This document shows, piece by piece, positions 25,658 through 33,649 of a DNA stretch of 64,000 bases. This DNA is from JAICXG01 sp036825615 (GTDB lineage Bacteria; Verrucomicrobiota; Verrucomicrobiia; Chthoniobacterales; UBA10450), in NCBI GenBank assembly GCA_036825615.1, contig DAISXY010000014.1, forward strand, positions 36,359 to 100,358, given 5' to 3'. Within the stretch, counting starts at the first letter, position 1. Each line of letters begins with the position of its first letter. A model generated the notes under the pieces. The model was not told the DNA's origin, made no database searches, and saw only the letters and a program-made list of their open reading frames with translations. Both the position numbers and the translations under genes were made by a program.

Positions 25658-28621
25658 GTGAATTCGCCTCCAGCCGCCTCAGCGATCAGTGCGGCAGTCT
25701 GCCCAGGTTGCGGCAGCCGCTTCAAGACCGGCGAGAGTGTCGAGCTGGGGTGTCCGGTCTGCCTTTTGCGCCGCGGCTTCGACCCGGGCGGCATTGCAGC
25801 CGATGAAGTTCCTGACTCGTTAGGCGGTTATGTCATCGTGCGCCATGACGATGGCGCGCTTTGGGAACTGGGCCGCGGCGCGATGGGCATCACTTATCGG
25901 GCCCAGGACTTGTCCTTGGAACGGCAGGTTGCGCTCAAGGTCATTAACGCGGACCTCACGTTGCGCGGCGCCGACGCGCGTGCCCGTTTCACGCGGGAAG
26001 CACGGGCCGCCGCCGCCCTGCGCCATCCCAATGTCGCGATGGTTCACCAGTTCGGCGTCGATGAGCAGAGTGGTCATAGCTTCTACGCGATGGAGTTGGT
26101 GGAAGGTGAGACGCTCGAAGAACGCGTGCGCAGCACCGGACCTCTTGATGTGCAAACGGTGGTGGAGATTGCGCGGCAGGTTACCTCCGCACTGGCCGCG
26201 GCGGAAAAACGCCGGCTGGTCCATCGGGATTTGAAGCCGGGTAACATCATGGTTTGCACACAGGATGGTAGCGACAAGCTTGTAGCCAAGGTGATCGATT
26301 TCGGTCTGGCCAAGGCTTTGGCCGAAACGCCCGACGGGCGCATGCTGACTCAGGGCGGATTTGTTGGAACTCCGGCTTTCGCCAGTCCAGAGCAACTCAA
26401 CGCCAGGCCGGTTGACATTCGATCCGACATATACTCGTTAGGCGCGACATTATGGTATCTGCTTACGGGACAGATGCCGTTTGGGGGTGAACCGCCCGGG
26501 AGCAACGTGAACGACGAACGGCCCGAGCGCGGGCCGTCTCCAATGCTTCAAGACGGCGTGTCGGTCATTGGCGCCGGCACCCGCGCAATTGGAGCCGGCG
26601 CGCCCTCGCGCCGCGGACCGCCGCCAATCGACCAACTCAAAGCGGCCCATGTCCCATCTCGTCTGGTTTCACTTCTTCTCTCGATGCTCGCGCCGGAGGC
26701 AGCTGCCCGGCCTTCCGTCCATGAGCTGGCTGAGCGGTTGCAGACAATTCAGCACATACTCGACGCTCATAAGAGGCGGTTGATCTGGTGGGCGACGGCG
26801 GCGGTTCTGGTCGGGTTGTCAAGCCTTGCAGTCATGTGGGAGTTGCGTCACGAATCAACCGCCACCGTCCTGCCCGAGAAAAGCATCGCCGTGCTCCCCT
26901 TCTCGAGCGTCGGCGATGATAAAGAGAATGCCTATATCGCCGATGGCGTGCAGGACGAGATTCTGACCAATCTCACGAAGGTGGCCGATCTGAAGGTGAT
27001 TAGTCGTCGAAGTGCGGCGCAGTTTCGGGATACGAAGCAGAACGTTCAGGAGATCGGCCAGGCGCTGCAAGTGAGTCATGTTTTGGAAGGAAGTGTGCAC
27101 AAAGCAGCCGACCGAATCCATGTCACGGTCCACTTAATCGACACCCGAACCGGGGCCGAGACCTGGTCTGACAAGTACGAGCGAGAGTTAGCCGACATCT
27201 TTCTTATCCAAAGCGATATTGCGCAGGAGATCGTCTCGCGCTTAAAGTCGGATCTCTCACCGCGCGAGAAAGAGGCGATCGAAGAAAAGCCGACGCAAGA
27301 CATGGCGGCTTACGACCTTTACCTCCGTGCGCGCTCACTCGTGTATGGCCCGCCGGGTAAGACGGGGAAGGATGCTGCGGAGGACGCAAACAAAGCCATG
27401 GAGTTGCTGGAGCAGGCGATTGCGCGCGACCCAAATTTCACTCTGGCCTACTGCGTCGTTCCCGATGCACAACTCACGATCGCCAGCGCGGCGTGGAATT
27501 GGGATGATGGATGGAAAAAGAAGACGCAGGATGCGATCGATGCCGCCCTCAGGATCTCCCCCAATTCTGCCGAAGCCCACCTGGCTCGAGCACAATATCT
27601 CATCGAAGGTCTTGACGATCCCGCGGCGGGCGAAAAGGACCTGGCCATCGCCGCGGCCGGATTGCCGGGCCGGGCCGCTGTCTTCACCCTGCGCGCGACG
27701 GCAGAAGAACAGCAGGGTGAATGGAAGAAAGCGTTGCACGATCGTGAGCGCGCCCTGGAACTTGACCCGCGCGAATCAGATCCGGCGTTCAATCTCGCGC
27801 AGCGTTTGATCAGCCTGCGCCGATATCCACAGGCAGAAAGACTGGCTGATCACATGATCGCAATCCTCCCGAAGGAACAGAGTGGATTGTTCTGGCGTTT
27901 GAAAAGTCTCATCGCGCTCTCGCGGAGCGACGCCCAAAGAGCGATGGCTGCGCTTGATTCCAGTCCTTCTCGTCACCTTGGACTTATCAACTTCAATCAG
28001 CTGATTGCGACCACCTTTATCATTCAACGTAACTACTCAAAGGCGGAGGAGTTTTACGAATCGATTGTAGGACCGGGCAAGATTCCTTACGTCCTTCCTT
28101 CGAAACAAGGCGAACCGGGTGCAGAACTGTTCCTTCGCGGCGCCGCCTATGAAGGCCTGGGCCGACTCGCCCGTTTCCGGGGCGAAACCGAAAGATCGCG
28201 CAGATACTTCGAATTTGCTCGACCCTATTTCGAACAATGGCTCGCGTTGGACCGCGGTGGTCGCTGGGGTAAGGGAAACGCCGAGGCTTATGTCGCCCAG
28301 ATTGATGCCGGACTCGGCCGCAAAGAGCAGGCTATCCGCGAGGGACGCAAAGTGGTGGAGTTCTGGTCCGCGCACGACGCGCGCGTTACGCCCGACACGA
28401 AAATTCGTCTGGCTATCGTCTATCTCTGGAGCGGCGAACGGAACGCTGCGCTGAAGGAGTTAACCGAAGTAATAAAGGCGCCGGCTTGGACAGCGACTCC
28501 CCCCTTTTGTCCGGGAATGAGTGCGGGCGAGCTGAAACTGAATCCCGTCTGGGACGAGTTGCGCGGCGAGCGGCGTTTCAAGAAGCTGATCATGGAAGCG
28601 AGCAAGCCAGTGTCGTTGTAG
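25658..28621 (+). CDS. Zinc-ribbon Ser/Thr protein kinase with TolB-like and TPR sensor region, cassette 1
   Basis: 987 residues. The N-terminal zinc ribbon is CPGC...CPVC. The Hanks-type kinase follows, with glycine loop LGRGAMGITY, Lys in VALKVINA, catalytic HRDLKPGNIM, DFGLAKAL and SPEQL; all key residues are present. One membrane helix lies near 375-397. Beyond it is a TolB/adenylate-cyclase-associated type domain (SIAVLPFSSVGDDKENAYIADGVQDEIL) and TPR-like helices to the C terminus (LKLNPVWDELRGERRF). It likely senses outside or envelope signals and phosphorylates cytoplasmic targets such as the ECF factor (inference). The start is GTG by alignment with the ATG of its paralogue; the frame opens at 25535. 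Confidence 0.88.
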   Translation: MNSPPAASAISAAVCPGCGSRFKTGESVELGCPVCLLRRGFDPGGIAADEVPDSLGGYVIVRHDDGALWELGRGAMGITYRAQDLSLERQVALKVINADLTLRGADARARFTREARAAAALRHPNVAMVHQFGVDEQSGHSFYAMELVEGETLEERVRSTGPLDVQTVVEIARQVTSALAAAEKRRLVHRDLKPGNIMVCTQDGSDKLVAKVIDFGLAKALAETPDGRMLTQGGFVGTPAFASPEQLNARPVDIRSDIYSLGATLWYLLTGQMPFGGEPPGSNVNDERPERGPSPMLQDGVSVIGAGTRAIGAGAPSRRGPPPIDQLKAAHVPSRLVSLLLSMLAPEAAARPSVHELAERLQTIQHILDAHKRRLIWWATAAVLVGLSSLAVMWELRHESTATVLPEKSIAVLPFSSVGDDKENAYIADGVQDEILTNLTKVADLKVISRRSAAQFRDTKQNVQEIGQALQVSHVLEGSVHKAADRIHVTVHLIDTRTGAETWSDKYERELADIFLIQSDIAQEIVSRLKSDLSPREKEAIEEKPTQDMAAYDLYLRARSLVYGPPGKTGKDAAEDANKAMELLEQAIARDPNFTLAYCVVPDAQLTIASAAWNWDDGWKKKTQDAIDAALRISPNSAEAHLARAQYLIEGLDDPAAGEKDLAIAAAGLPGRAAVFTLRATAEEQQGEWKKALHDRERALELDPRESDPAFNLAQRLISLRRYPQAERLADHMIAILPKEQSGLFWRLKSLIALSRSDAQRAMAALDSSPSRHLGLINFNQLIATTFIIQRNYSKAEEFYESIVGPGKIPYVLPSKQGEPGAELFLRGAAYEGLGRLARFRGETERSRRYFEFARPYFEQWLALDRGGRWGKGNAEAYVAQIDAGLGRKEQAIREGRKVVEFWSAHDARVTPDTKIRLAIVYLWSGERNAALKELTEVIKAPAWTATPPFCPGMSAGELKLNPVWDELRGERRFKKLIMEASKPVSL
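26518..26601. repeat. Palindromic insert in frame within the cassette-1 kinase gene
   Basis: Two perfect hairpins lie here: ACGGCCC/GGGCCGT (26518-26537) and GCGCCGGC/GCCGGCGC (26571-26601). They are in the part of the gene that codes a Pro/Gly/Arg-rich stretch between the PFG and the IDQLKAAH segments. The paralogous kinase lacks this stretch of about 35-40 residues. An interspersed palindrome appears to have inserted without breaking the frame. Confidence 0.6.
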
Positions 28622-28690
28622 CGCGAGGACCGACTCACCGCTGCCAAGGGCACCAGCTTGCGCCGGTATAAGCGCTGGTTTACGAATTCC

Positions 28691-28877
28691 GGGGAGCACA
28701 GGCCGCTGGCCTGTCGTTGGAGGCGGCTCGCCTCCAACTCGAGCGCATAGTGCGGATGGAGCTAGCACAATTCGCGGTGCGTACGAACACCTCGGCGCAG
28801 TAACTCCGACGCTCGCGCCTGCGCTCGAGCATTTGGCGAGCCGCCAAATGCGAACAGGCCAGCGGCCTGTGCTCCCC
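28691..28877. repeat. MITE-like palindromic element, copy A
   Basis: A 187-bp element with perfect 24-bp terminal inverted repeats (28691-28714 and 28854-28877, beginning GGGGAGCACAGGCC). Inside each end is a hairpin: TTGGAGGC/GCCTCCAA on the left and ATTTGGCG/CGCCAAAT on the right. The centre is less conserved. No gene lies inside. The DNA following copies A and B is also similar for about 100 bases up to the sigma-type leader. Confidence 0.85.
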
Positions 28878-28968
28878 AGATCCCGGAGCCCTGCGCACAA
28901 ACCGACGATCGCCGAGGCGGACGCCGGTGACTGTCGAACCAGCCAATTCCCGCTTGGCATTCCCTCCG

Positions 28969-28984
28969 CCGATCGAGTAAAACA
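28969..28984 (+). promoter_or_regulatory. Conserved leader element CCGATCGAGTAAAACA, copy 2
   Basis: Identical to the 16-mers before the two ECF sigma genes, but here it stands before a truncated sigma reading frame and the TonB receptor. It likely puts the receptor under the same control as the sigma genes. Confidence 0.55.
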
Positions 28985-28990
28985 GAACGC

Positions 28991-29074
28991 GTGAATTCCC
29001 TCTCCGCTCGCTCAGACCTGGGAGCGGGATCGCCCATTCCTATTCCAGCCTCCTCAGATTCCGAAATGCGATGA
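28991..29074 (+). pseudogene. Truncated ECF sigma start acting as a leader frame for the TonB receptor
   Basis: A 27-codon frame from GTG reading VNSLSARSDLGAGS, colinear with the start of the sigma factor at 32660 (MNSLSERSTLGGGS). It then loses similarity and ends at a TGA that overlaps the receptor ATG in the sequence ATGA. The frame, leader 16-mer and upstream DNA are all copies of the sigma-gene promoter region. It is either a dead relic or now serves as a coupled leader peptide for the receptor. Confidence 0.65.
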
Positions 29075-31965
29075 TTTTCGCAGGTGACGTTGTTCCCTCG
29101 GGAAAGCTTGCGCTCCCGTTTCTTTTGATTTGTCTCGCCATAAGTCTCACTGACACCTTTGCGCAGGAAGCAGTGACTCCAGAAATCATCGTGACCGGGT
29201 CGAAGATTCCGACGGCGGAAGAAGTCGGGCCGAATCCGGTGCAAACGATCGACCGCCAGGAAATCGAACGATCTCCCGAGCGGACGACGGAAGAGCTCTT
29301 GCGCCACCTGCCGGTCGCGAATGCGAACGGCGTGCCAAGCGCAAATAATGGTAACGGCTTCGCGCCGGGTGCTTCCTCGATCTCGCTGCGCGGGTTTGAT
29401 CCCAGCGCGACCCTCGTCTTGATCGACGGCCGGCGGGTCGCGCCTTATCCAGTTGGTTTCGGGAATCTCGGCACGCAATCATTTGTCGATCTTAATTCAA
29501 TCCCGGCAGACGCAATCGAGCGGATCGAGATCCTGAAAGACGGCGCTTCCACGACTTACGGCGCGGACGCGGTCGCAGGGGTCGTGAACATTAAACTGCG
29601 CCACGATTACCGCGGAGCGGAGGCTAATCTCGAATATGGCAACACCCTCGACAAAGACAGCAGTGAGTTTCGCGCTTCACTCATCGCCGGTGCGGGCGAT
29701 GATAACACCAACGTCTTCGCCGTGATGACCTATTACCACCGGAACGCGATCTTCAATCGCGACCGCGGTTACTCTGCCGTCGCCCCTGCGCTCAGTAGTA
29801 ACTCCAGTCCTGGTAACTTCCAAGTCTCGCGTGAAGCTGCTCTGGCCGCAGGTGTGCCGCCTGACTTGCTGCCGGAAAGCGACACCTTCTTCGCCGTGCC
29901 GCCGCCGCTGAGCAACGGACTTACGCCCTCGAGCGGCTATCGCTATTCTCCGAGCCGGCTCTCCTTTTTTAATTTCAACCAGTTCTCGAGCTCGGTGCCC
30001 GAATCGGAGCGCTATGGCGGCTTGCTCAATTTTGATCGCAAGGTCCTTGGCGATCAGCTCCTGCTTTACGGCGAGCTGCTTTACCAGCATGTGCACACGA
30101 TCAACCAACTGGCGCCTTCAGCGACCGGCTCGTTTCAAAACCCCGGTCACACCACCCTGGCGATCCCGCCGCACTCACCGGGCGCGACGATCGGCGGGCC
30201 CGGTTATGATGAGACCGGCGTGCCGTTCGGCGCCTACAACCCGTTCAATCCTTTTCAGCAGATCATCTCCGGCGGGTCGCGTTACCGGCTGGCCGAGTTT
30301 CCAAACCGCATCGTCGTTGATACGACCGAGGCATTCCTTTCCACGTTAGGCGTGCGGGGGGAAGAGCTTTTTGGCGGGTCATGGGGTTACGATGGCGCTC
30401 TGCGTTATAGCGAGGCGCGGGATACTGCCACCGGCACATTCGTCTCCAGCTCGCGCTTTAACCGGATACTTAACGCCGCTGACCCGATCTTCGATCCGGC
30501 TTCGCCCGAGTACATCGGCACGACCGCGCCTTACAACCCGTTCGGGGATTACCGCGTGCCGATCCCGAGCAATCGCGCCGGGATTAACTTCGCCACCGTG
30601 CATCCGAACGATATCAACATTTCGAAGCTGACCACGGCTGATTTTACCCTTTACACAACTTCACTCTTCACTCTCCCCGCTGGCGGAGTCGGCTTTGCGG
30701 CGGGCGGTCAGTTCCGGCGCGAGAGCATCGGAGAACAACCGGATCAGCTCAACCGTGAAGGTGACATCGTCGGCCTGGTTGTTGCTCCCGAGACTCATGC
30801 CGGGCGGAAGTCATACGGTATTTTCGCCGAGACAAGCATTCCTATCTTTAGTCCGTCCAATTCCATCGCCGGCTTCCATGCTCTCGATGTAACCGCCTCC
30901 GGGCGATATGAGGAATACCGGAATAACGGCACCAACATTGTCGTGCCAAAACTCGGGCTGCGCTGGCAGCCATGGGATGAAACGCTCACGATTCGCTCCA
31001 CCTGGGGCGAAGGTTTTCGCGAGCCATCGTTGTTCGAGCTTTACGCCGCGCCCGTCGTTTTCATGACTCCCCTGGATGACCCGCTCACTGGTGACAACGT
31101 CGAGGCGACGGTGCGGACCAACAGTAACCCAGCCCTCCAACCGGAAGACTCGCGCAACTTTACCGCAGGGATCGTTTACTCTCCAAAGTTCGTTCCTGGA
31201 CTTACCCTTACGGTCGATCTTTTCGACATTGAAAGACACGATGTCGTGCGTGCGCCGGAGCCTGAGGATGTTTTGAAGCGGGAAGCGCGTGGAAGACTGC
31301 TGCCCGGTGAACAGGTCCTCCGTGATGAGAGCGGTGCGCTCAGCGAAGTGATTTTTCCTTTCGAGAACAACGGCGGCGAGACGGCGCGCGGAATCGATTT
31401 CGGGTCACTCTATCAGGTCCAAAGCCCGGTGGGCGTGTTCACCTGGCAAACCGACGTGACCTGGCTGGAATCTTTTCGACTCGCGGCGACAAGGCGCGCG
31501 CCGGCCAGGGAAGTGCGGAGCACAGGTGCGGGAGGACTTTCGCAGGATGGATACCTCGAGTGGAAAGGGCGCTCGCGTCTGGGTTGGGCATGGAATCGGT
31601 TCAATCTCAACGCGACTGTCACTTACCTCGACGGTTTTCATGAGTTTCTGACGCCGGTCAAGGAACACTGGGTAAAGCAGAGCTGGATCTTCGACACCCA
31701 AGCCTCTTATGATTTCACCTTTGTCCCACCGGTCGAGCAACGGGCGGTGGCGGGTTATTCCAGGAACGCGAAGTCGATTGTGGAACAGCTTCCCCGGCCT
31801 GGCTCCTGGAAGCAGGTTTTGAACAACACCACGGTGGCGATCGGTTGTAACAACATCTTTAGCCAGGATCCCCCGCGCGCCTACAACAGCAACACCGGCT
31901 ACCCCGACTTCCTCTACGACTCGATCGGGCGCTTCATTTACATGAGCTTAAAGAAGCGCTTCTGA
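29071..31965 (+). CDS. TonB-dependent outer-membrane receptor
   Basis: 964 residues. A signal peptide (LALPFLLICLAISLTDTFA) is followed by a plug domain with the TonB-box-side segment (TPEIIVTGSKIP), SISLRGFDPSATLVLIDGRR and IERIEILKDGASTTYGADAVAGVVNI. A long beta-barrel follows, ending in aromatic residues (FIYMSLKKRF). It would take up a large scarce nutrient across the outer membrane; the ligand is unknown. No exbBD/tonB genes are near. Its start is coupled (ATGA) to the truncated sigma frame, and it lies between the two sigma/propeller/kinase cassettes, which suggests shared control. It has only a one-mismatch copy of the dispersed 9-mer. Confidence 0.92.
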   Translation: MIFAGDVVPSGKLALPFLLICLAISLTDTFAQEAVTPEIIVTGSKIPTAEEVGPNPVQTIDRQEIERSPERTTEELLRHLPVANANGVPSANNGNGFAPGASSISLRGFDPSATLVLIDGRRVAPYPVGFGNLGTQSFVDLNSIPADAIERIEILKDGASTTYGADAVAGVVNIKLRHDYRGAEANLEYGNTLDKDSSEFRASLIAGAGDDNTNVFAVMTYYHRNAIFNRDRGYSAVAPALSSNSSPGNFQVSREAALAAGVPPDLLPESDTFFAVPPPLSNGLTPSSGYRYSPSRLSFFNFNQFSSSVPESERYGGLLNFDRKVLGDQLLLYGELLYQHVHTINQLAPSATGSFQNPGHTTLAIPPHSPGATIGGPGYDETGVPFGAYNPFNPFQQIISGGSRYRLAEFPNRIVVDTTEAFLSTLGVRGEELFGGSWGYDGALRYSEARDTATGTFVSSSRFNRILNAADPIFDPASPEYIGTTAPYNPFGDYRVPIPSNRAGINFATVHPNDINISKLTTADFTLYTTSLFTLPAGGVGFAAGGQFRRESIGEQPDQLNREGDIVGLVVAPETHAGRKSYGIFAETSIPIFSPSNSIAGFHALDVTASGRYEEYRNNGTNIVVPKLGLRWQPWDETLTIRSTWGEGFREPSLFELYAAPVVFMTPLDDPLTGDNVEATVRTNSNPALQPEDSRNFTAGIVYSPKFVPGLTLTVDLFDIERHDVVRAPEPEDVLKREARGRLLPGEQVLRDESGALSEVIFPFENNGGETARGIDFGSLYQVQSPVGVFTWQTDVTWLESFRLAATRRAPAREVRSTGAGGLSQDGYLEWKGRSRLGWAWNRFNLNATVTYLDGFHEFLTPVKEHWVKQSWIFDTQASYDFTFVPPVEQRAVAGYSRNAKSIVEQLPRPGSWKQVLNNTTVAIGCNNIFSQDPPRAYNSNTGYPDFLYDSIGRFIYMSLKKRF

Positions 31966-32093
31966 GCCTCGGACACGCGGAAGCCGGCGTAGGGCAACGC
32001 AAATTTTGCCGGCGGGGTAACCGGATCTTCGATGCGGCGAATCAAATCCGAGTCACACAGATAGCTGGCGAGACGCCCGGTTGCCGCCCTGGC

Positions 32094-32246
32094 GTGGATC
32101 TGAGCACTGTTATTCAACCTAACTCCGGCTACGAAGTGGTGGTCGCCCGCAGCATCAACAAACGTGGTGAAGTCGCCGGCGGAGCGTTTCTTAACGGCGT
32201 GCAACTCGGGCATGCTGTTGTCCTGATCCCGTCGCCCGGTAACTGA
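32094..32246 (+). pseudogene. 3' fragment of a HAF-repeat type extracellular protein
   Basis: An open stretch of 50 codons reading VDLSTVIQPNSGYEVVVARS, INKRGEVAGGAFLNG and QLGHAVVLIPSPGN before a stop. This matches the closing blade of HAF-repeat extracellular proteins (usually DLN..IP..SGW, then INDRGQIVG, then HAFLLTP). There is no start codon with a ribosome site, and upstream sequence is not similar, so I read it as the remaining tail of a lost gene. Confidence 0.55.
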
Positions 32247-32361
32247 CCGAACCAACTCAGGTAGTCGATCACGCCCACTCCTAATGGCCGTCACGCCGCG
32301 CCAACGCCTTTGAACCCACGGGCGAAATCCGCGCGGTGCTAAGCGTCGAGTGCTGATTCCG

Positions 32362-32546
32362 GGGGAGCACAGGCCGCTGGCCTGTCGTTGGAGGCGGCTC
32401 GCCACCAACCCGAGCGCACAGGGGAGGGGGAGCTAGCAAATCTTAGTGCGTACGAACCCCTGGCCCCAGTAACTCCGCCGCTCGCGCCTGCGCTCGAGCA
32501 TTTGGCGAGCCGCCAAATGCGAACAGGCCAGCGGCCTGTGCTCCCC
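32362..32546. repeat. MITE-like palindromic element, copy B
   Basis: 185 bp with the same 24-bp terminal inverted repeats as copy A (32362-32385 and 32523-32546) and the same right-hand inner hairpin. The left inner hairpin has one change (GCCACCAA). It lies before the leader of the second sigma gene, matching the position of copy A before the TonB leader, so both were probably copied as one block. Confidence 0.85.
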
Positions 32547-32638
32547 AGAATCCCGCAGCCCTGTGCACAAACCGGCAATCCGTGAGGCCGATGCGGATGA
32601 TCGTCGAACCAGCGGATTCTCACTTGGCATTTCCTCCA

Positions 32639-32654
32639 CCGATCGAGTAAAACA
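32639..32654 (+). promoter_or_regulatory. Conserved leader element CCGATCGAGTAAAACA, copy 3
   Basis: The exact 16-mer ends 5 bases before the ATG of the second ECF sigma gene. The more distant upstream part (TTGGCATT, then TCCTCC) is shared with copy 2 and partly with copy 1. Confidence 0.55.
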
Positions 32655-32659
32655 GAGTC

Positions 32660-33418
32660 ATGAATTCCCTCTCCGAGAGATCGACGCTGGGAGGGGGATC
32701 GTTTCAATCGACCCGCTGGACGCTCGTGCTCGCAGCCGGCGCCGAGAATGCGACCCCGAGCCAATCGCATGAAGCGCTTTCCGAGCTTTGCCGGATCTAT
32801 TGGCGACCGGTCTATCTCTTTCTCCGGCGCAATGGTCATTCGTCCGATGACGCGCAGGATCTTACTCAAGGCTTCTTTGCGGATCTGATCGAGACCCGGT
32901 CCTATGCGCGGGCCGACCGCGAGAAAGGACGGTTTCGTTCCTTTCTCCTCGGCGCGCTCAAGCATTTCGTCGCCGATGAACGCGCGAAGGAGCAGACCTT
33001 AAAGCGCGGCGGCGGAAAGCAATTCGAGCCGCTGGAGGAATGGGCATTGCGCGAAGCGGAAGCGCAGATCTCGACCGGGTTCCACACCAATGCAGACGCG
33101 CTCTATGAGCGTGGCTGGGCGGCGGCGCTTCTTCGCCAAACTTTTAGCCGTTTGGCTGAAGAATGTGCAATGAGCGGCAAGACCGCCTTGTATGACTCAC
33201 TTAAGCCTTATGTGGCGATCGACCGCGAAGGAATGGTGCCCTATGCCGAGTTATCGGCGCGCCTGCGCCGGCCCGCGGCTACACTGCGCAGTGATCTCAC
33301 GCGCCTGCGCGCGCGTTATCGCGCGATCTTGCGCGAAGAAGTCGGCGGAACAGTTGCGACTCCAGCCGACGTCGATGACGAGCTGCGCTATCTCTGCCAG
33401 GTCATCGCTGCAACTTAG
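32660..33418 (+). CDS. ECF-type sigma factor, cassette 2
   Basis: 252 residues, the same length as the factor at 22216 and clearly its paralogue. Shared blocks include GSFQSTRWTLVLAAG, SELCRIYWRPVYLF, DAQDLTQGFFADLIE, EKGRFRSFLLGALKHFVADE and the region-4 helix-turn-helix (AELSARLRRPAATLRSDLTRLRARYR). The two differ mostly in the linker between regions 2 and 4, so they may recognise related promoters but respond to different partners. The ATG has no strong ribosome site; the leader 16-mer stands in its place. Confidence 0.88.
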   Translation: MNSLSERSTLGGGSFQSTRWTLVLAAGAENATPSQSHEALSELCRIYWRPVYLFLRRNGHSSDDAQDLTQGFFADLIETRSYARADREKGRFRSFLLGALKHFVADERAKEQTLKRGGGKQFEPLEEWALREAEAQISTGFHTNADALYERGWAAALLRQTFSRLAEECAMSGKTALYDSLKPYVAIDREGMVPYAELSARLRRPAATLRSDLTRLRARYRAILREEVGGTVATPADVDDELRYLCQVIAAT

Positions 33419-33484
33419 CAGAGACCCTTGCCTGTGGGGCTACCGAGGATCTTACGCTGCGGCGGCCGATGGCGTTGGCCAGGG

Positions 33485-33550
33485 GTGTAGCCGCGTCTCT
33501 GTGAGACGCGCGACCGGTTGAGGGCACGGCTCACAGAGCCGTGGCTACAC
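33485..33550. repeat. Cloverleaf-like palindromic element before propeller 2
   Basis: Outer arms GTGTAGCC (33485-33492) and GGCTACAC (33543-33550) enclose two perfect hairpins, GCGTCTC/GAGACGC and ACGGCTC/GAGCCGT, each with a 3-base loop. The layout is a three-way junction. Confidence 0.75.
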
Positions 33551-33649
33551 AGCCTTGAACTAAAACCACGGCACCTCTCGATCGCGGGTATCACTTTCTT
33601 TGCAGCAGCGCAGCCGGTTTCCCGAAGGAATAGGGAAACAAGCAATACT

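Noticed and set aside
31938..32408. A minus-strand frame of 156 codons ending under the TonB receptor gene
   Set aside because: It overlaps the receptor 3' end and an inverted-repeat element, and no domain could be recognised.
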